Shown: positions 49,727-58,808, numbered from the stretch's first letter. The stretch: 64,000 bases of DNA from Oscillospiraceae bacterium (GCA_017437095.1 JAFSBW010000043.1:34592-98591), one strand, 5' to 3'. Notes: a model not told the origin generated them from the sequence alone. Made by a program: numbers and translations.

Positions 49727-50386
49727 TTATCTAAAAACATTATGGGAACTGTCAAAAATTTCTTCCCGGAAGTATTCGGCATACTCCGGCATATAGGATT
49801 TCTTATTTGCCGCGATGGCTGCCACCAGCTGGGCAGGGTTCAGCGCAGGGTTTTGGCAGCATATAGTAGCGCGGATACGCAGAGTTTTTGCATCCAACGG
49901 CTCCAAAGCGATGGCTTGGATCATAGGAATGATATCCTGCTCCACCGGGCCGTTTTTGCCGTTTTTGGTAACCATCAGGCTATCCTGAGCAAAAAGCTTC
50001 TCAAGGGATGCCGGGGCTTTGGCAGGGATCTTGTTTTTATAGTGCAGATCAATGGCGCACTGCAGCAGCGCAATGTCCCTTTGCTTGCGGCCACCCTCAT
50101 AAACCTCCAGCACCTTTACGCCGGGGATCAGCGCGCCGTTCAGCAAACTGACGATCTGCTGGCAGGCTACGCCCTCGTCCTCTATCTCAAAATCCAGCAG
50201 CTCGCAGCGGCTGGCTACGCCCACCGCCATAGGCAGCGCAATGGATACCGACGGCCGGGGGTTAAAGCCCTGGGTATGCTTCAGGTGCAGCCCGGCTCGC
50301 TTAAAGGCACGCTGGAACAGGCGCATAAGATCCAGATGGGAGATCCAGATAGCATTGCCCTGCTTTTCAAATACGGCTCTAAGCAT
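49727..50386 (-). CDS. DUF2344 (TIGR03936-like) radical-SAM-linked protein
   Basis: The 219 residues match the DUF2344 family by AVFEKQGNAIWISHLDLMRL, FKRAGLHLKHTQGFNPRPS and ISIALP-type segments near the N-terminus. Members are found fused or adjacent to TIGR03960 radical SAM proteins and are thought to act together in an RNA or protein modification that is not yet defined. It overlaps the radical SAM gene by 8 bases. Function unknown beyond this partnership. Confidence 0.88.
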   Translation of the reverse strand: MLRAVFEKQGNAIWISHLDLMRLFQRAFKRAGLHLKHTQGFNPRPSVSIALPMAVGVASRCELLDFEIEDEGVACQQIVSLLNGALIPGVKVLEVYEGGRKQRDIALLQCAIDLHYKNKIPAKAPASLEKLFAQDSLMVTKNGKNGPVEQDIIPMIQAIALEPLDAKTLRIRATICCQNPALNPAQLVAAIAANKKSYMPEYAEYFREEIFDSSHNVFR

Positions 50387-52214
50387 CGCAGGCCACCTCC
50401 TTCAGCAGGCAATTTGCCCCGCAGCCGGCGCATTTCTCCCGGCAATCGGGGGTAACCAGGCCTTCCATGGCTCTGTGGCGCTCTTTGAGCAGGAATTTCT
50501 TGGTTACGCCTACATCGATATGATCCCAGGGAAGCAGCTCGTCTTCCGCGTAGCCACGGGTAGTATAGAAATTGATATCCAGCTTGCAGCGCTCAAAGGC
50601 CTGCATCCAGGCTTCGTTGTTAAAATGCTCGTCCCAGCCGTCCAAGCGGGCGCCTCGCTTAAAAGCTTCGGCGATTACAGAGCCGACCCGCCGGTCACCC
50701 CGGGTGAATACAGCTTCCAGGCGGCTCAGGGCAGGATCGTGATAGTCGTACTCAATACTCTTAGAATAGAAATGGCTTTTCAGCAGCTTGCAGCGGCGTA
50801 AGTATTCCTGGGGCGTGATCTGCTGCTCCCACTGGAAGGGGGTATGGGGCTTGGGAACAAAGAAAGCAGTAGCCACATGGACACGAAGGCCCCGCTTCTT
50901 ATTGGAGGCATGCTCCTTCCAGGTTTGGATCACCTTGTATACAAGCTCTGCAATGCCCAGCACATCTTCGTCAGTTTCCGTAGGCAGGCCCAGCATAAAA
51001 TAAAGCTTAACATTGTTCCAGCCGCCGGAGAAGGCATTGGCGCAGGTAGTAAGGATCTCTTCTTCCGTCAGGTTTTTGTTGATCACATCTCTCAGCCGCT
51101 GGGTGCCGGCTTCCGGGGCAAAGGTAAGGCCGGTCTTGCGCACGGTCTGCAGCTTTTCCATCAGCTCCCGGGAGAAGTTATCCGCTCGCAGGGAAGGCAC
51201 AGAAAGGCTCACCCGCTGCTGCTCGCAGTAAGGGATCAATTCATCGGTAAGCTCCTTGAGGCCCCGGTAATCGGAGGTAGAAAGGCTGCTGAGGGTGATC
51301 TCATTGATGCCGGAGTTTTCCAGAGTTTCAACTGCCTGGCGGTACAGCACCTCCGGGCTTTTTTTGCGCACCGGGCGGCAGGAAAAACCAGCCTGGCAGA
51401 ATCGGCAGCCCCGGATACAGCCCCGGAAAACCTCCAGGTTTGCCCGGTCGTGAACGATCTCGGTAGAAGGAACGATCATCTTGGTAGGATAATAGGCATT
51501 GTCCAGATCTTCTACGATGCGTTTGGTGACCGTAGCAGGCGCCCCCTCCTTGGGGATCATCTCTTTCAGCGTGCCGTCTTCATTGTATACGGCATCGTAG
51601 AAAGAGGGAACATACACGCCGGGGATCTTGGCAACTTCCTTCAGGAACATGCCTCTTGTCCAGCGCTCTTGCTTTGCTTTATCGTAAAGGGCTATGATCT
51701 CAGGGGTACTCTCCTCCCCTTCTCCCAGGGAGAAAAAGTCGATAAACTCGGCCAGCGGCTCCGGGTTAAAGGTACAAACACCGCCGGCAAAGACAATACC
51801 CTTCAGGCCCATACGCTCCCGTGTACGCAGCGGCAAACCGCTCAGGCGAAGCATATTTAAAATATTGGTGTAGCTCATCTCATAGCCCACGGTAAAGGCG
51901 ATCATGTCAAAATCGATGACGGGATCTTGACTTTCCAGCGCCCAGAGATACATATTGTTCTCCAGCATAGCCTTTTCCATATCGGACCAGGGGGCGAACA
52001 CCCGCTCGCACCATACGCCCTCCATCTCGTTCATAACGCCGTAGAGGATGCGCATGCCCACATTGGACATACCGATCTCATAGGTATCCGGGAAGCAATA
52101 GGCAACTCTTACCCGAACATCTTTCAGGTCTTTTTTTACTTCGTTAAATTCGCCGCCGGTGTACCGGCCGGGCTTCTGCACGGTTGGCAGAATTTTGCGC
52201 AGCAATTCGTTCAT
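50379..52214 (-). CDS. B12-binding-domain radical SAM protein (TIGR03960-like)
   Basis: The 611 residues have an N-terminal B12-binding-like Rossmann region (VRVAYCFPDTYEIGMSNVGM). The radical SAM core follows, with cluster cysteines in GCIRGCRFCQAG (first Cys near residue 265), SLSSTSDYRGL and LTFAPEAGTQRLRDVINK. The C-terminal part ends with a Cys cluster, CREKCAGCGANC, probably a second metal site. The family is widespread in Firmicutes next to DUF2344 and often rng (RNase G) and rplU, which are absent here. The substrate is unknown. Confidence 0.9.
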   Translation of the reverse strand: MNELLRKILPTVQKPGRYTGGEFNEVKKDLKDVRVRVAYCFPDTYEIGMSNVGMRILYGVMNEMEGVWCERVFAPWSDMEKAMLENNMYLWALESQDPVIDFDMIAFTVGYEMSYTNILNMLRLSGLPLRTRERMGLKGIVFAGGVCTFNPEPLAEFIDFFSLGEGEESTPEIIALYDKAKQERWTRGMFLKEVAKIPGVYVPSFYDAVYNEDGTLKEMIPKEGAPATVTKRIVEDLDNAYYPTKMIVPSTEIVHDRANLEVFRGCIRGCRFCQAGFSCRPVRKKSPEVLYRQAVETLENSGINEITLSSLSTSDYRGLKELTDELIPYCEQQRVSLSVPSLRADNFSRELMEKLQTVRKTGLTFAPEAGTQRLRDVINKNLTEEEILTTCANAFSGGWNNVKLYFMLGLPTETDEDVLGIAELVYKVIQTWKEHASNKKRGLRVHVATAFFVPKPHTPFQWEQQITPQEYLRRCKLLKSHFYSKSIEYDYHDPALSRLEAVFTRGDRRVGSVIAEAFKRGARLDGWDEHFNNEAWMQAFERCKLDINFYTTRGYAEDELLPWDHIDVGVTKKFLLKERHRAMEGLVTPDCREKCAGCGANCLLKEVACDA

Positions 52215-52244
52215 GGGCGCACCTCGCTTATAGTATCTATCCTA

Positions 52245-52817
52245 TTATACAGCCAGGCGGCCCGCTTTGCAAGGATTAGTTAATAAATCCGATTTAATCA
52301 GCAACCCAAAGCCGATAAATAAAGGCAGGATTCCCAGCTTTTGAACAAAGCAAGCCCAAAGGCACACAAATAGAAGAACTAAAGCGAGGATCTTTTGGAG
52401 AATATCGTAAATAAAAGCGCCCATCCGGGGAAACAGCAGCGCCAGCAAGCATTCCAGCGCTCGTCCCCCATCCAGGGGCGCAACCGGCAGCAGGTTGAAA
52501 GCGCTGTGCGCCAGAGCGCAGATCGCTATCCTGGGAAAAGAAAAGGCTGCAAAAAATAAAACGATCCCTCCAATAGGCCCTGCCAAAGCGCAAACCATCT
52601 GCCGTGCCGGAGATAAAAGCGAAGTATGCATAGTAACTCCCGCAGCTGTGATCTGCAGCCCATATACTTGTCCGCCGCACAAATGCACCGCGAGATAATG
52701 GCAAAGCTCATGCACCAGTATACTTACCGCTGCAGCCAACAGCCAACGAAGGGGCAGCCCTAAAACAAGAATCCCCAATGTAAGCCATAGGCTCTTCCCT
52801 ACCCGCAGCCTAGCCAT
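52245..52817 (-). CDS. M50 family (SpoIVFB-like) intramembrane metalloprotease
   Basis: The 190-residue polytopic protein has the zinc motif HELCH at 36-40 in the second membrane helix and NLLPVAPLDGGRA (Asp116 as third ligand), the pair that defines site-2 proteases. It resembles SpoIVFB, which cleaves pro-sigma-K in the mother cell, but lacks the CBS domain. The start at 52817 (CGGAG upstream) overlaps the preceding small membrane gene by 8 bases. An ATG at 52862 would add 15 residues but lacks a ribosome site. The substrate is unknown. Confidence 0.85.
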   Translation of the reverse strand: MARLRVGKSLWLTLGILVLGLPLRWLLAAAVSILVHELCHYLAVHLCGGQVYGLQITAAGVTMHTSLLSPARQMVCALAGPIGGIVLFFAAFSFPRIAICALAHSAFNLLPVAPLDGGRALECLLALLFPRMGAFIYDILQKILALVLLFVCLWACFVQKLGILPLFIGFGLLIKSDLLTNPCKAGRLAV

Positions 52818-53094
52818 GAAACTCCGCGAAAATCTGGCGGCAAAAGATCTCAAGCGCTTCATCCATAGCCATTCCGCCGGCGATTTGATCTACCATAACT
52901 TCCAGCGACTGGGCTGCATCCTCTGTAAAGCCGGGAAATACGATTTGGGCAACTGCCAAGGAAAAGCCAGGAACAAACAGCATTGCCCCAATAAGCCCCA
53001 CAATGGCCGCAGGAACGATCCACAGTTTAAACCGCTTTGGGCGCGGTGTCTGCTGCTTAACCGGCAAGCTGTTGTAAGAAACGCAATATGACAT
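52810..53094 (-). CDS. Small one-pass membrane protein upstream of the M50 protease
   Basis: The 94 residues have a basic N-terminus (PRPKRFKLW), one or two membrane segments (about 25-50) and a soluble acidic helical tail (EDAAQSLEVMVDQIAGG). The GAGAGG ribosome site and the 8-base overlap with the M50 protease suggest it is made in step with that enzyme. By position it could be a SpoIVFA-like regulator, but no LytM or other SpoIVFA domain is present, so this is speculative. No close family is recognised. Confidence 0.7.
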   Translation of the reverse strand: MSYCVSYNSLPVKQQTPRPKRFKLWIVPAAIVGLIGAMLFVPGFSLAVAQIVFPGFTEDAAQSLEVMVDQIAGGMAMDEALEIFCRQIFAEFHG

Positions 53095-53139
53095 AGCTAC
53101 ACCCTCTCCATTTTGTTATTGTAAGTATATGGCTTTGCA

Positions 53140-53178
53140 AAAAAATAATACCGGCGCTCCACACGGGAGCGCCGGTAA
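53140..53178 (-). terminator. Intrinsic terminator after the first zinc-ribbon membrane gene
   Basis: ACCGGCGCTCC and GGAGCGCCGGT form an 11-bp stem (53150-53176), followed on the minus strand by ATTATTTTTT. Confidence 0.9.
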
Positions 53179-53181
53179 CTG

Positions 53182-53955
53182 TTATGCGGTTTGGGTGGGC
53201 CTGGAACGGCGAGGTCTTTTTTGCCGCTGCATAGAGAGGATCACGCCGCCGGCAATGACAACGCCGACAGCCAGGATATACAGGAAAAAGCCGATCTGGA
53301 TGCCGTAGCCAACGCCAGAGAAAGCGCCATCGGTGGCCTTGGAAAGAAGGTTTTTAAAGGCAAGCCAGGTAAAAAGCTCTGCAAGAATGGCAGCAGCAAT
53401 GGCTACCATAGAAAGGCCCATATAGTTATTATCCCGCCGCCAGGTAAAGTAGGCGATCATAATTGGGGCAACGATCAGCACCAGGTAGAAACCGATGCAC
53501 ATAAAGACCAGGAAACCCAGATTTCCCAGATCACCCAGAAAATCAAAGAGCAGGCCGAACACGCTGAACTTTTCCAGCCCCTTACCTACAGAAAACCAAG
53601 GCAGCAGCAGGCAAATAAAGGCTGCAACCGCGCCGCCAAAGGGCAGCCATTCGATACCCTGGGGGTATGGGCTTCTGCGCCTGCGGGGGCGCTGCTGTGC
53701 CCGGCGGATAGGCTGCTCAGAAGCTGCTTGGGGAACACGCACCGGCTGTGCAGGACAGATAGGCTCCGGGTCTGCCTGCTCAGGAGCAGGCTGATAGGCG
53801 TAAGCAGGCTGGGGGGCGGGCTGGGAATAGGCAGGCTTAGGCGCAGCTGCCACAGTATCCGGGTCATCCAGAGATACGCCGACTAAAACCGCGCCGCAGT
53901 TGGTGCAGAAAATGTCTTCATCGTTGTTGGCAGCGCCACATTTTAAACAAATCAT
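53182..53955 (-). CDS. Zinc-ribbon polytopic membrane protein (1 of 4)
   Basis: The 257 residues begin with a double-Cys zinc ribbon (MICLKCGAANNDEDIFCTNC), then a Pro/Ala/Gln-rich linker (about 40-90) and an Arg-rich patch. A membrane domain of about four helices (110-245) follows, and the protein ends in a basic tail. The start at 53955 follows GGAGAAAG. It is one of four neighbouring genes with the same layout. Zinc-ribbon membrane proteins of this kind are common in clostridia but uncharacterised; a sensor or envelope role is only a guess. Confidence 0.78.
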   Translation of the reverse strand: MICLKCGAANNDEDIFCTNCGAVLVGVSLDDPDTVAAAPKPAYSQPAPQPAYAYQPAPEQADPEPICPAQPVRVPQAASEQPIRRAQQRPRRRRSPYPQGIEWLPFGGAVAAFICLLLPWFSVGKGLEKFSVFGLLFDFLGDLGNLGFLVFMCIGFYLVLIVAPIMIAYFTWRRDNNYMGLSMVAIAAAILAELFTWLAFKNLLSKATDGAFSGVGYGIQIGFFLYILAVGVVIAGGVILSMQRQKRPRRSRPTQTA

Positions 53956-54046
53956 ATATCTTTCTCCATCTCTATGGGGCAAAGCGCCGCATTATTTTAA
54001 GGGCGAATGCCCCATACCGGTAAAACGGTATGGGGCAGCATAAGGA

Positions 54047-54640
54047 TCAGCGGTAGCTTTCGTTTACAAAGTCCACAACGCCGCTACCCAGCATAGCGAT
54101 CATGTAGAAATAGAAGCCGATGTGGGTCTTCAGGCTGCTAACGCCCAGGTATTCCTTGACCAGGAACATCAGGATAAAGGCCAGCAGCGCAGCGCCAATG
54201 GCAACGAACTTACCCCAGGGCAGCTTCTTGCTGTTGAAATACATGCATACAAAGGGAGCTGCAATGCAGGCGATGGTAAACACATACATCATAACAGCGC
54301 CGAAATCCTGAGTCCACTCGCTGAAGTTGGCGAAGAGGTAGAACAGGGAGAAATAGTCAGCCTCACCGTAATACTTAATGCCAAACCAGGGAAGCAGAGC
54401 GCAGACAATAGCCACGATGATGGCGATGCCGGGGATCTTCTTCATAATGGGAGGCAGAGGAGCGCGGGCGGGTCTGGGAGCGTAGCGAACGTTGGGATTG
54501 TAGCCGGGGTTGGGAGCATAGCCGGGAGCGGGAGCAGCATTCACGGGAGCTGCGGGCTCGACCTGATCCATGGGGTTGCCGCAGGCGCGGCAGAACTTTA
54601 CGCCATCAGCGTTCTGGGTACCACAATTTCTGCAAAACAT
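54047..54640 (-). CDS. Zinc-ribbon polytopic membrane protein (2 of 4)
   Basis: The 197 residues start MFCRNCGTQNADGVKFCRAC, a zinc ribbon with two CxxC pairs. A Pro/Ala/Tyr-rich linker (about 28-65) leads to four membrane segments (about 69-88, 110-130, 138-155, 175-190). It resembles the 189-residue neighbour most closely (CALLPWFGIKYYGEADYFS against CVVLPWYTISMFGVSESAT), pointing to recent duplication. GAAAGGAAAGATACT precedes the start. Function unknown. Confidence 0.78.
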   Translation of the reverse strand: MFCRNCGTQNADGVKFCRACGNPMDQVEPAAPVNAAPAPGYAPNPGYNPNVRYAPRPARAPLPPIMKKIPGIAIIVAIVCALLPWFGIKYYGEADYFSLFYLFANFSEWTQDFGAVMMYVFTIACIAAPFVCMYFNSKKLPWGKFVAIGAALLAFILMFLVKEYLGVSSLKTHIGFYFYMIAMLGSGVVDFVNESYR

Positions 54641-54718
54641 AGTATCTTTCCTTTCTTGGAAAAAATTAGCGCAGCTGGGGATCTACTCCCCAAGCACAAT
54701 GGATATGTACCTAAAGTA

Positions 54719-55288
54719 TTACTTCTTCTCGTTCAGGATGCTGACAACGCCGGCGCCTACCATGGCAATGATGTACAGATAGAACGCAAAGCCAACCTTA
54801 GCATACTCAGACAGGCCCTTTGCAATGGCATCAGCGCAGGAATCCCATGCAAACATGGTCAGGAAAGCAATAACAGCGCCGGCAAAGGCAACGATCTTGG
54901 CGATGGGCAGCTTCTTAACGCTGGCAAATACGGTAAAGCCGGCAGCAACGATACAGCCGATGCTCAGCAGGCTCAGCATGATGGCGGAGAAGCCAACTTC
55001 CCAGGACTCAAAGTCGAAAGCAGTGCCCAGCACGGTTGCAGACTCGGACACACCAAACATGGAAATAGTATACCAAGGCAGAACTACGCACAGCAGAGCA
55101 ACAGCCGCAGCAATAGCGGGGAGCAGCTTCATAACATCGGACTTAGCGGGAGCAGCGCTCTGGGGAGCATAAGCGGGGTTGGGAGCATAGCCGGGAGCGG
55201 GAGCGGCGTTCTGGGTCATGGGGGCTCCGCAGGTGCGGCAGAATTTGGTGCCCTCAGGATTCTGAGTGCCACAATTGGTACAATTCAT
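54719..55288 (-). CDS. Zinc-ribbon polytopic membrane protein (3 of 4)
   Basis: The 189 residues begin MNCTNCGTQNPEGTKFCRTC, with the linker motif APAPGYAPNPAYAP shared almost word for word with the 197-residue neighbour. Four membrane segments follow (about 54-72, 90-115, 125-145, 165-183). GAGAGGAAATTGTT precedes the start, 66 bases after the larger fourth member. The same position of a Leu-Pro-Trp turn after the first helix in both proteins supports common descent. Function unknown. Confidence 0.78.
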   Translation of the reverse strand: MNCTNCGTQNPEGTKFCRTCGAPMTQNAAPAPGYAPNPAYAPQSAAPAKSDVMKLLPAIAAAVALLCVVLPWYTISMFGVSESATVLGTAFDFESWEVGFSAIMLSLLSIGCIVAAGFTVFASVKKLPIAKIVAFAGAVIAFLTMFAWDSCADAIAKGLSEYAKVGFAFYLYIIAMVGAGVVSILNEKK

Positions 55289-55353
55289 AACAATTTCCTC
55301 TCTTCATTTGATATATTTGCAGCGCGGAAAGTTTTCCGCGTTATGCATAAGTT

Positions 55354-56517
55354 TTAGCTCTTGCCAGCATTCTTGCGGTTGCGGCCAAAGACAGCAAGCA
55401 GCGCGCCAAGGATATACAGCCATGCACCGGAGCCGGGAACGCGGAGGAAGCCCTCCACCAGCTCATGATCCTTAGCTACATTACGCCAATAAGCATCGGG
55501 AAGCGCAGCGATGTTCGACCAGCACACAGCTACTAAAAATACCAGCACGGTGACCAGGCAAATGATCGCCATGGGGCGGCAATTCACCTTGAAACAGGCC
55601 ATAAAGAACAGCACCAGAGCAAAGATGCCTAACAGAATGCCGCAAACCAGCAGAACGATCTCTAAAACAGGCAGGATGCCCTCCATGGAGGTGATCCGGT
55701 CAAAGTCCTCAAACAGATCCGGCAGATTCTTATAAAAATCAAAAATCGATCTGCCGGAGGAGGAGATGACCTCAAAGAACAGCGACATAAGCGCAATGAT
55801 CGCGCCCACAAAAGCAAGGCCGGAGAACTTTTTAGCCGCTTTCTTGTTGGACGCCAGGCTGTTATCCGGCGCGGGGGCGCTTTCAGGCTGGGCAGTAGGC
55901 GCATAGTAAACCGGCGCGGCAGGAGCATAGCCCTGCTGGGGCGCAGCGGCGTAAGCAGGCTGGCCATTGGGACCATAGGCTACACCGCCATATACAGGCA
56001 CGCCATAATAGCCGGGCATATTGGGATAGCCCTGAGCATTGTATGCCGGAGCATTGCCGTAATATGTAGGCACAGCGTTAGGGATCGCGCCGTGGTATGC
56101 AGGGGCGCTGAACAAGGGCGCTCCGGCAGGCGGTGTCTGGAAAGAAACCGCAGGCGCTTCCTGCACAGCTGCGGCAGGAGCTTCCTGCACGGGCGCGGCA
56201 GGAATCTGCTGGCTAGCGGCAGGCTCTTCTACCTGAACAGGCACAAAAACAGGTTCCTGCTCCGGCTGATCGGCCTCCTCGACAACTACTTCAGGATTGT
56301 AAACCAGAGCTTCTTCCCGGATATCCGGCTCCTGAGGAGGTGCAAAAGCAGATTCGGGCGCTTGCGCGATAGGATCAGGCAAAATATCGTTGAATACCGC
56401 AAAGGTATCCTCAGGAATGGGCGCAACTTGCTCTTGGGCGGCCACCAAAGGCGAGCCGCATTTCTCGCAGAACTTGCCAGGCTGAGAGGGAACAAAACCG
56501 CATTTTTCGCAAATCAT
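55354..56517 (-). CDS. Zinc-ribbon membrane protein with long Pro/Ala-rich linker (4 of 4)
   Basis: The 387 residues open with MICEKCGFVPSQPGKFCEKC, followed by an acidic segment (about 38-110). A long Ala/Pro/Tyr/Gly-rich low-complexity region comes next (about 110-225, with GYPNMPGYYGVPVYGG). The C-terminal domain has about four membrane helices (235-385). AAAGGGGATCT precedes the start. It is the first of the four in transcription order. A possible promoter (TTGCAA, 17 bp, TAAAAT on the minus strand near 56640-56680) was seen. The low-complexity part resembles the tail of the gene at 63 kb. Confidence 0.76.
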   Translation of the reverse strand: MICEKCGFVPSQPGKFCEKCGSPLVAAQEQVAPIPEDTFAVFNDILPDPIAQAPESAFAPPQEPDIREEALVYNPEVVVEEADQPEQEPVFVPVQVEEPAASQQIPAAPVQEAPAAAVQEAPAVSFQTPPAGAPLFSAPAYHGAIPNAVPTYYGNAPAYNAQGYPNMPGYYGVPVYGGVAYGPNGQPAYAAAPQQGYAPAAPVYYAPTAQPESAPAPDNSLASNKKAAKKFSGLAFVGAIIALMSLFFEVISSSGRSIFDFYKNLPDLFEDFDRITSMEGILPVLEIVLLVCGILLGIFALVLFFMACFKVNCRPMAIICLVTVLVFLVAVCWSNIAALPDAYWRNVAKDHELVEGFLRVPGSGAWLYILGALLAVFGRNRKNAGKS

Positions 56518-56752
56518 AGGAGATCCCCTTTCCAAATATTAGGCGGGATGCTCTTTGATATTCTTTCACAAAGAAACAAAAGTTTCTCTGCCGAAAGCAG
56601 ATCAGAACAATGCCGCGCCAATAAGTATACTTTATTTTATCATACGAATCTTTTGATTGCAATGATAAAAACAGAAATTCCTGCAAAAAGTAAACATAAA
56701 TTCCAACGGATATCTGCCAATAACCGGAAGGCTATTGGCCTTCCGGCGGCAG

Positions 56753-57391
56753 TTACATCCCCAGCTCCTCCCCTACCAGCACAAATTTAATGCGCCCGGT
56801 GGGCCGGCCATGGCGGGTAATAACGATATGGTTGCAGATGCACCCTTCACTCTTGCAATCGGCGCAGATGCCGGTCTTAGCGCAGGGGGTATCCCCCAAA
56901 AAGCGCTGCTCATTCATGGGCGCGGCAACAGTACGGGCCCGGCGCAGCGCATCCTCCAGGGTATCGCAGACCTTGTTCATGCCCGCAATGATCAGCACCT
57001 CTTTCGCCCCGTAGATCACAGCAGCTACCCGGTTACCCAGGCCGTCGATATTCACCATCTCGCCGGTAAGGGCCAGGGCGTTTGCGCCGGAGATAAACAC
57101 ATCGGCAGTGATCGCCTTGCGGGTATTGGCATCAAAGTCCGCCTTGGTAGGGGCAGTATCCCGGTCGATGGCTACATAATCTCCTTTTCTTACCGCATCC
57201 AGCAGGCCGATCTCGGCGGCAGACTTTGCGCCGCCCCAGCCAACTGTAGCCCCCTGGGGGATCCATGCCAGAGCCTTCTGCAGCGCTTCTTCCTTGGTGG
57301 CGCAGTATACGGCATCAAAATGCCGGGATCTCAGGCTCTTTACCAAAAACTCGGCCCGCTTTTCATAGTAAAGGTTTTTAGGGCTTGCCAT
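56753..57391 (-). CDS. LUD-domain (LutC/DUF162-like) protein
   Basis: The 212 residues match the LUD family: FDAVYCATKEEALQKAL, the glycine-rich GATVGWGGAKSAAEIGLLDA, ISGANALALTGEMVNIDGLGNRVAA and a C-terminal Cys-rich segment (CAKTGICADCKSEGCIC) that could bind a metal or Fe-S centre. LutC-type proteins act with LutA and LutB in lactate oxidation, but these partners are absent, so the stand-alone clostridial subtype is meant and its reaction is unknown. The start at 57391 follows CAGGAGGTACATACT. It lies 28 bases after the helicase gene. Confidence 0.87.
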   Translation of the reverse strand: MASPKNLYYEKRAEFLVKSLRSRHFDAVYCATKEEALQKALAWIPQGATVGWGGAKSAAEIGLLDAVRKGDYVAIDRDTAPTKADFDANTRKAITADVFISGANALALTGEMVNIDGLGNRVAAVIYGAKEVLIIAGMNKVCDTLEDALRRARTVAAPMNEQRFLGDTPCAKTGICADCKSEGCICNHIVITRHGRPTGRIKFVLVGEELGM

Positions 57392-57419
57392 AGTATGTAC
57401 CTCCTGCAGTAATTTGGAA

Positions 57420-58610
57420 TTATCGGAATCTGCGTTTGGGCGCAGGCGCTTTCTTAACTTCTTCCTGGGTAAGTTCGCCGTTGGCGCCAAGCACCATAGC
57501 GGGGATGGTATAGCCGGAGAATTTTGCGATCTCATCCAGCTTTGCCTTTTCCGGGAAATTGCCCACAATAGACCAGGCTATGCCTTTTTTTCTGGCCCGG
57601 CCGGTACGGCCGATTCGGTGGACATAGTATTCATTTTCTTCGGGAATATCGTAGTTGATCACGCAGTCTACATCGTCCACATCGATACCCCGGGATGCCA
57701 CATCCGTAGCTACCAATACAGCCAGCTTACCGTCCCGGTAGCGCTGCATAGTCTTCTCCCGCTGGGACTGGCGGATATCGCCATGGATACAGTCGCAATC
57801 CACCCCGGCGCGTACCAGCTCGTCGCTGAGCCGCTGGCACATGTGTTTGGTGTTGCAGAAGATAATTACCCGCTCATAGCCCTGGGTGCGGATCAGGCGC
57901 AGGGTAGTTTCCGCCTTTTCCAGAGGCGTAACTGCCAGGGAATACTGGGTAATATCCGGGCGGTCTTCCTTTTTGGGCTCTACGGTGATCTCCACCTCAT
58001 CGCGCTGGTACATCCAGGAAACGGTCATGACCTCCTGGGAGATGGTAGCGGAGAACAGGCCCAGATTTTTGCGGTTTTTAACCTTTTCAATAATGCGGGT
58101 AACATCCTTGAAAAAGCCCATATCCAGCATTCTGTCCGCTTCGTCCAACACCACCGTCTGGATCTTATCCAGACGGATGGTCTTTCGGTTGTAGTGGTCC
58201 ATCAACCGGCCGGGGGTCGCCACAACGATCTGGGGCTTTCTTTCCAGCTGCTTGATCTGGGCGCCGATGCCGGCGCCGCCGTAAAGCACCGCCACACGAA
58301 TGCCCTGGTAGTAAGTAAGCAGACCCCGAAGCTCGTCGCCGATCTGAATAGCCAGCTCACGGGTGGGCGCCAAAATAAGGCCCTGAACGCTTTCATCCTC
58401 GGCGTTCACATGCTCGATCATAGGAATGCCGAAGGCAAAGGTCTTACCCGTGCCGGTAGGCGCTTTTGCGATCACATCCTTCCACTGCAAAAAGGCAGGA
58501 ATTGCCAGCTGCTGAATGGTGGTAGGATAGCCGTAACCCTTTTTCTCCAGGGCCTTCAACATGGCTTCGCTCAGCCCCAGGTCCTGAAAAGACAGTACTT
58601 TTTCTTCCAT
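57420..58610 (-). CDS. DEAD-box ATP-dependent RNA helicase
   Basis: The 396 residues carry all the DEAD-box motifs: the Q-motif (FQDLGLSEAMLKALEKKGY), APTGTGKTFAF, PTRELA, TPGR, VLDEADRM, FSAT, the C-terminal RGIDVDDVDCVINYD and HRIGRTGR. The tail after residue 370 is short and basic (KKAPAPKRRFR), as in RhlE/CshB-like enzymes. It should unwind RNA in ribosome assembly or mRNA decay. It is transcribed from its own promoter, with the LUD gene downstream. Confidence 0.95.
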   Translation of the reverse strand: MEEKVLSFQDLGLSEAMLKALEKKGYGYPTTIQQLAIPAFLQWKDVIAKAPTGTGKTFAFGIPMIEHVNAEDESVQGLILAPTRELAIQIGDELRGLLTYYQGIRVAVLYGGAGIGAQIKQLERKPQIVVATPGRLMDHYNRKTIRLDKIQTVVLDEADRMLDMGFFKDVTRIIEKVKNRKNLGLFSATISQEVMTVSWMYQRDEVEITVEPKKEDRPDITQYSLAVTPLEKAETTLRLIRTQGYERVIIFCNTKHMCQRLSDELVRAGVDCDCIHGDIRQSQREKTMQRYRDGKLAVLVATDVASRGIDVDDVDCVINYDIPEENEYYVHRIGRTGRARKKGIAWSIVGNFPEKAKLDEIAKFSGYTIPAMVLGANGELTQEEVKKAPAPKRRFR

Positions 58611-58649
58611 AAATATTTCCTTTTTCTGTAATGTATTCTTAACAGCGCT

Positions 58650-58678
58650 ATTATATCAGCATTTTTTAGAATATGCAA
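58650..58678 (-). promoter_or_regulatory. Helicase gene promoter
   Basis: On the minus strand, TTGCAT (58678-58673), a 17-bp spacer and a perfect TATAAT (58655-58650). Confidence 0.82.
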
Positions 58679-58728
58679 CCGCATTGCTTTCTTTCACAGA
58701 AAATTCAAATTGTAAAAGCTTGTTTCTG

Positions 58729-58757
58729 TGGACAATCCAGGGAAAATGTGCTATATT
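58729..58757 (+). promoter_or_regulatory. Promoter of the tmk-DJ-1-mltG-U32 operon
   Basis: TGGACA (58729-58734), a 17-bp spacer and TATATT (58752-58757) lie 51 bases before the tmk start. Confidence 0.7.
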
Positions 58758-58808
58758 ATATGCTAGATAATTATAGGAATCTCTCAATATAGGAGGGTTT
58801 TGCAAAAT

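Noticed and set aside
54122-55357. A 411-residue Gly/Ser-rich open frame on the plus strand
   Set aside because: It runs antisense through two zinc-ribbon genes and its low complexity mirrors their Ala/Pro linkers. It has no ribosome site.
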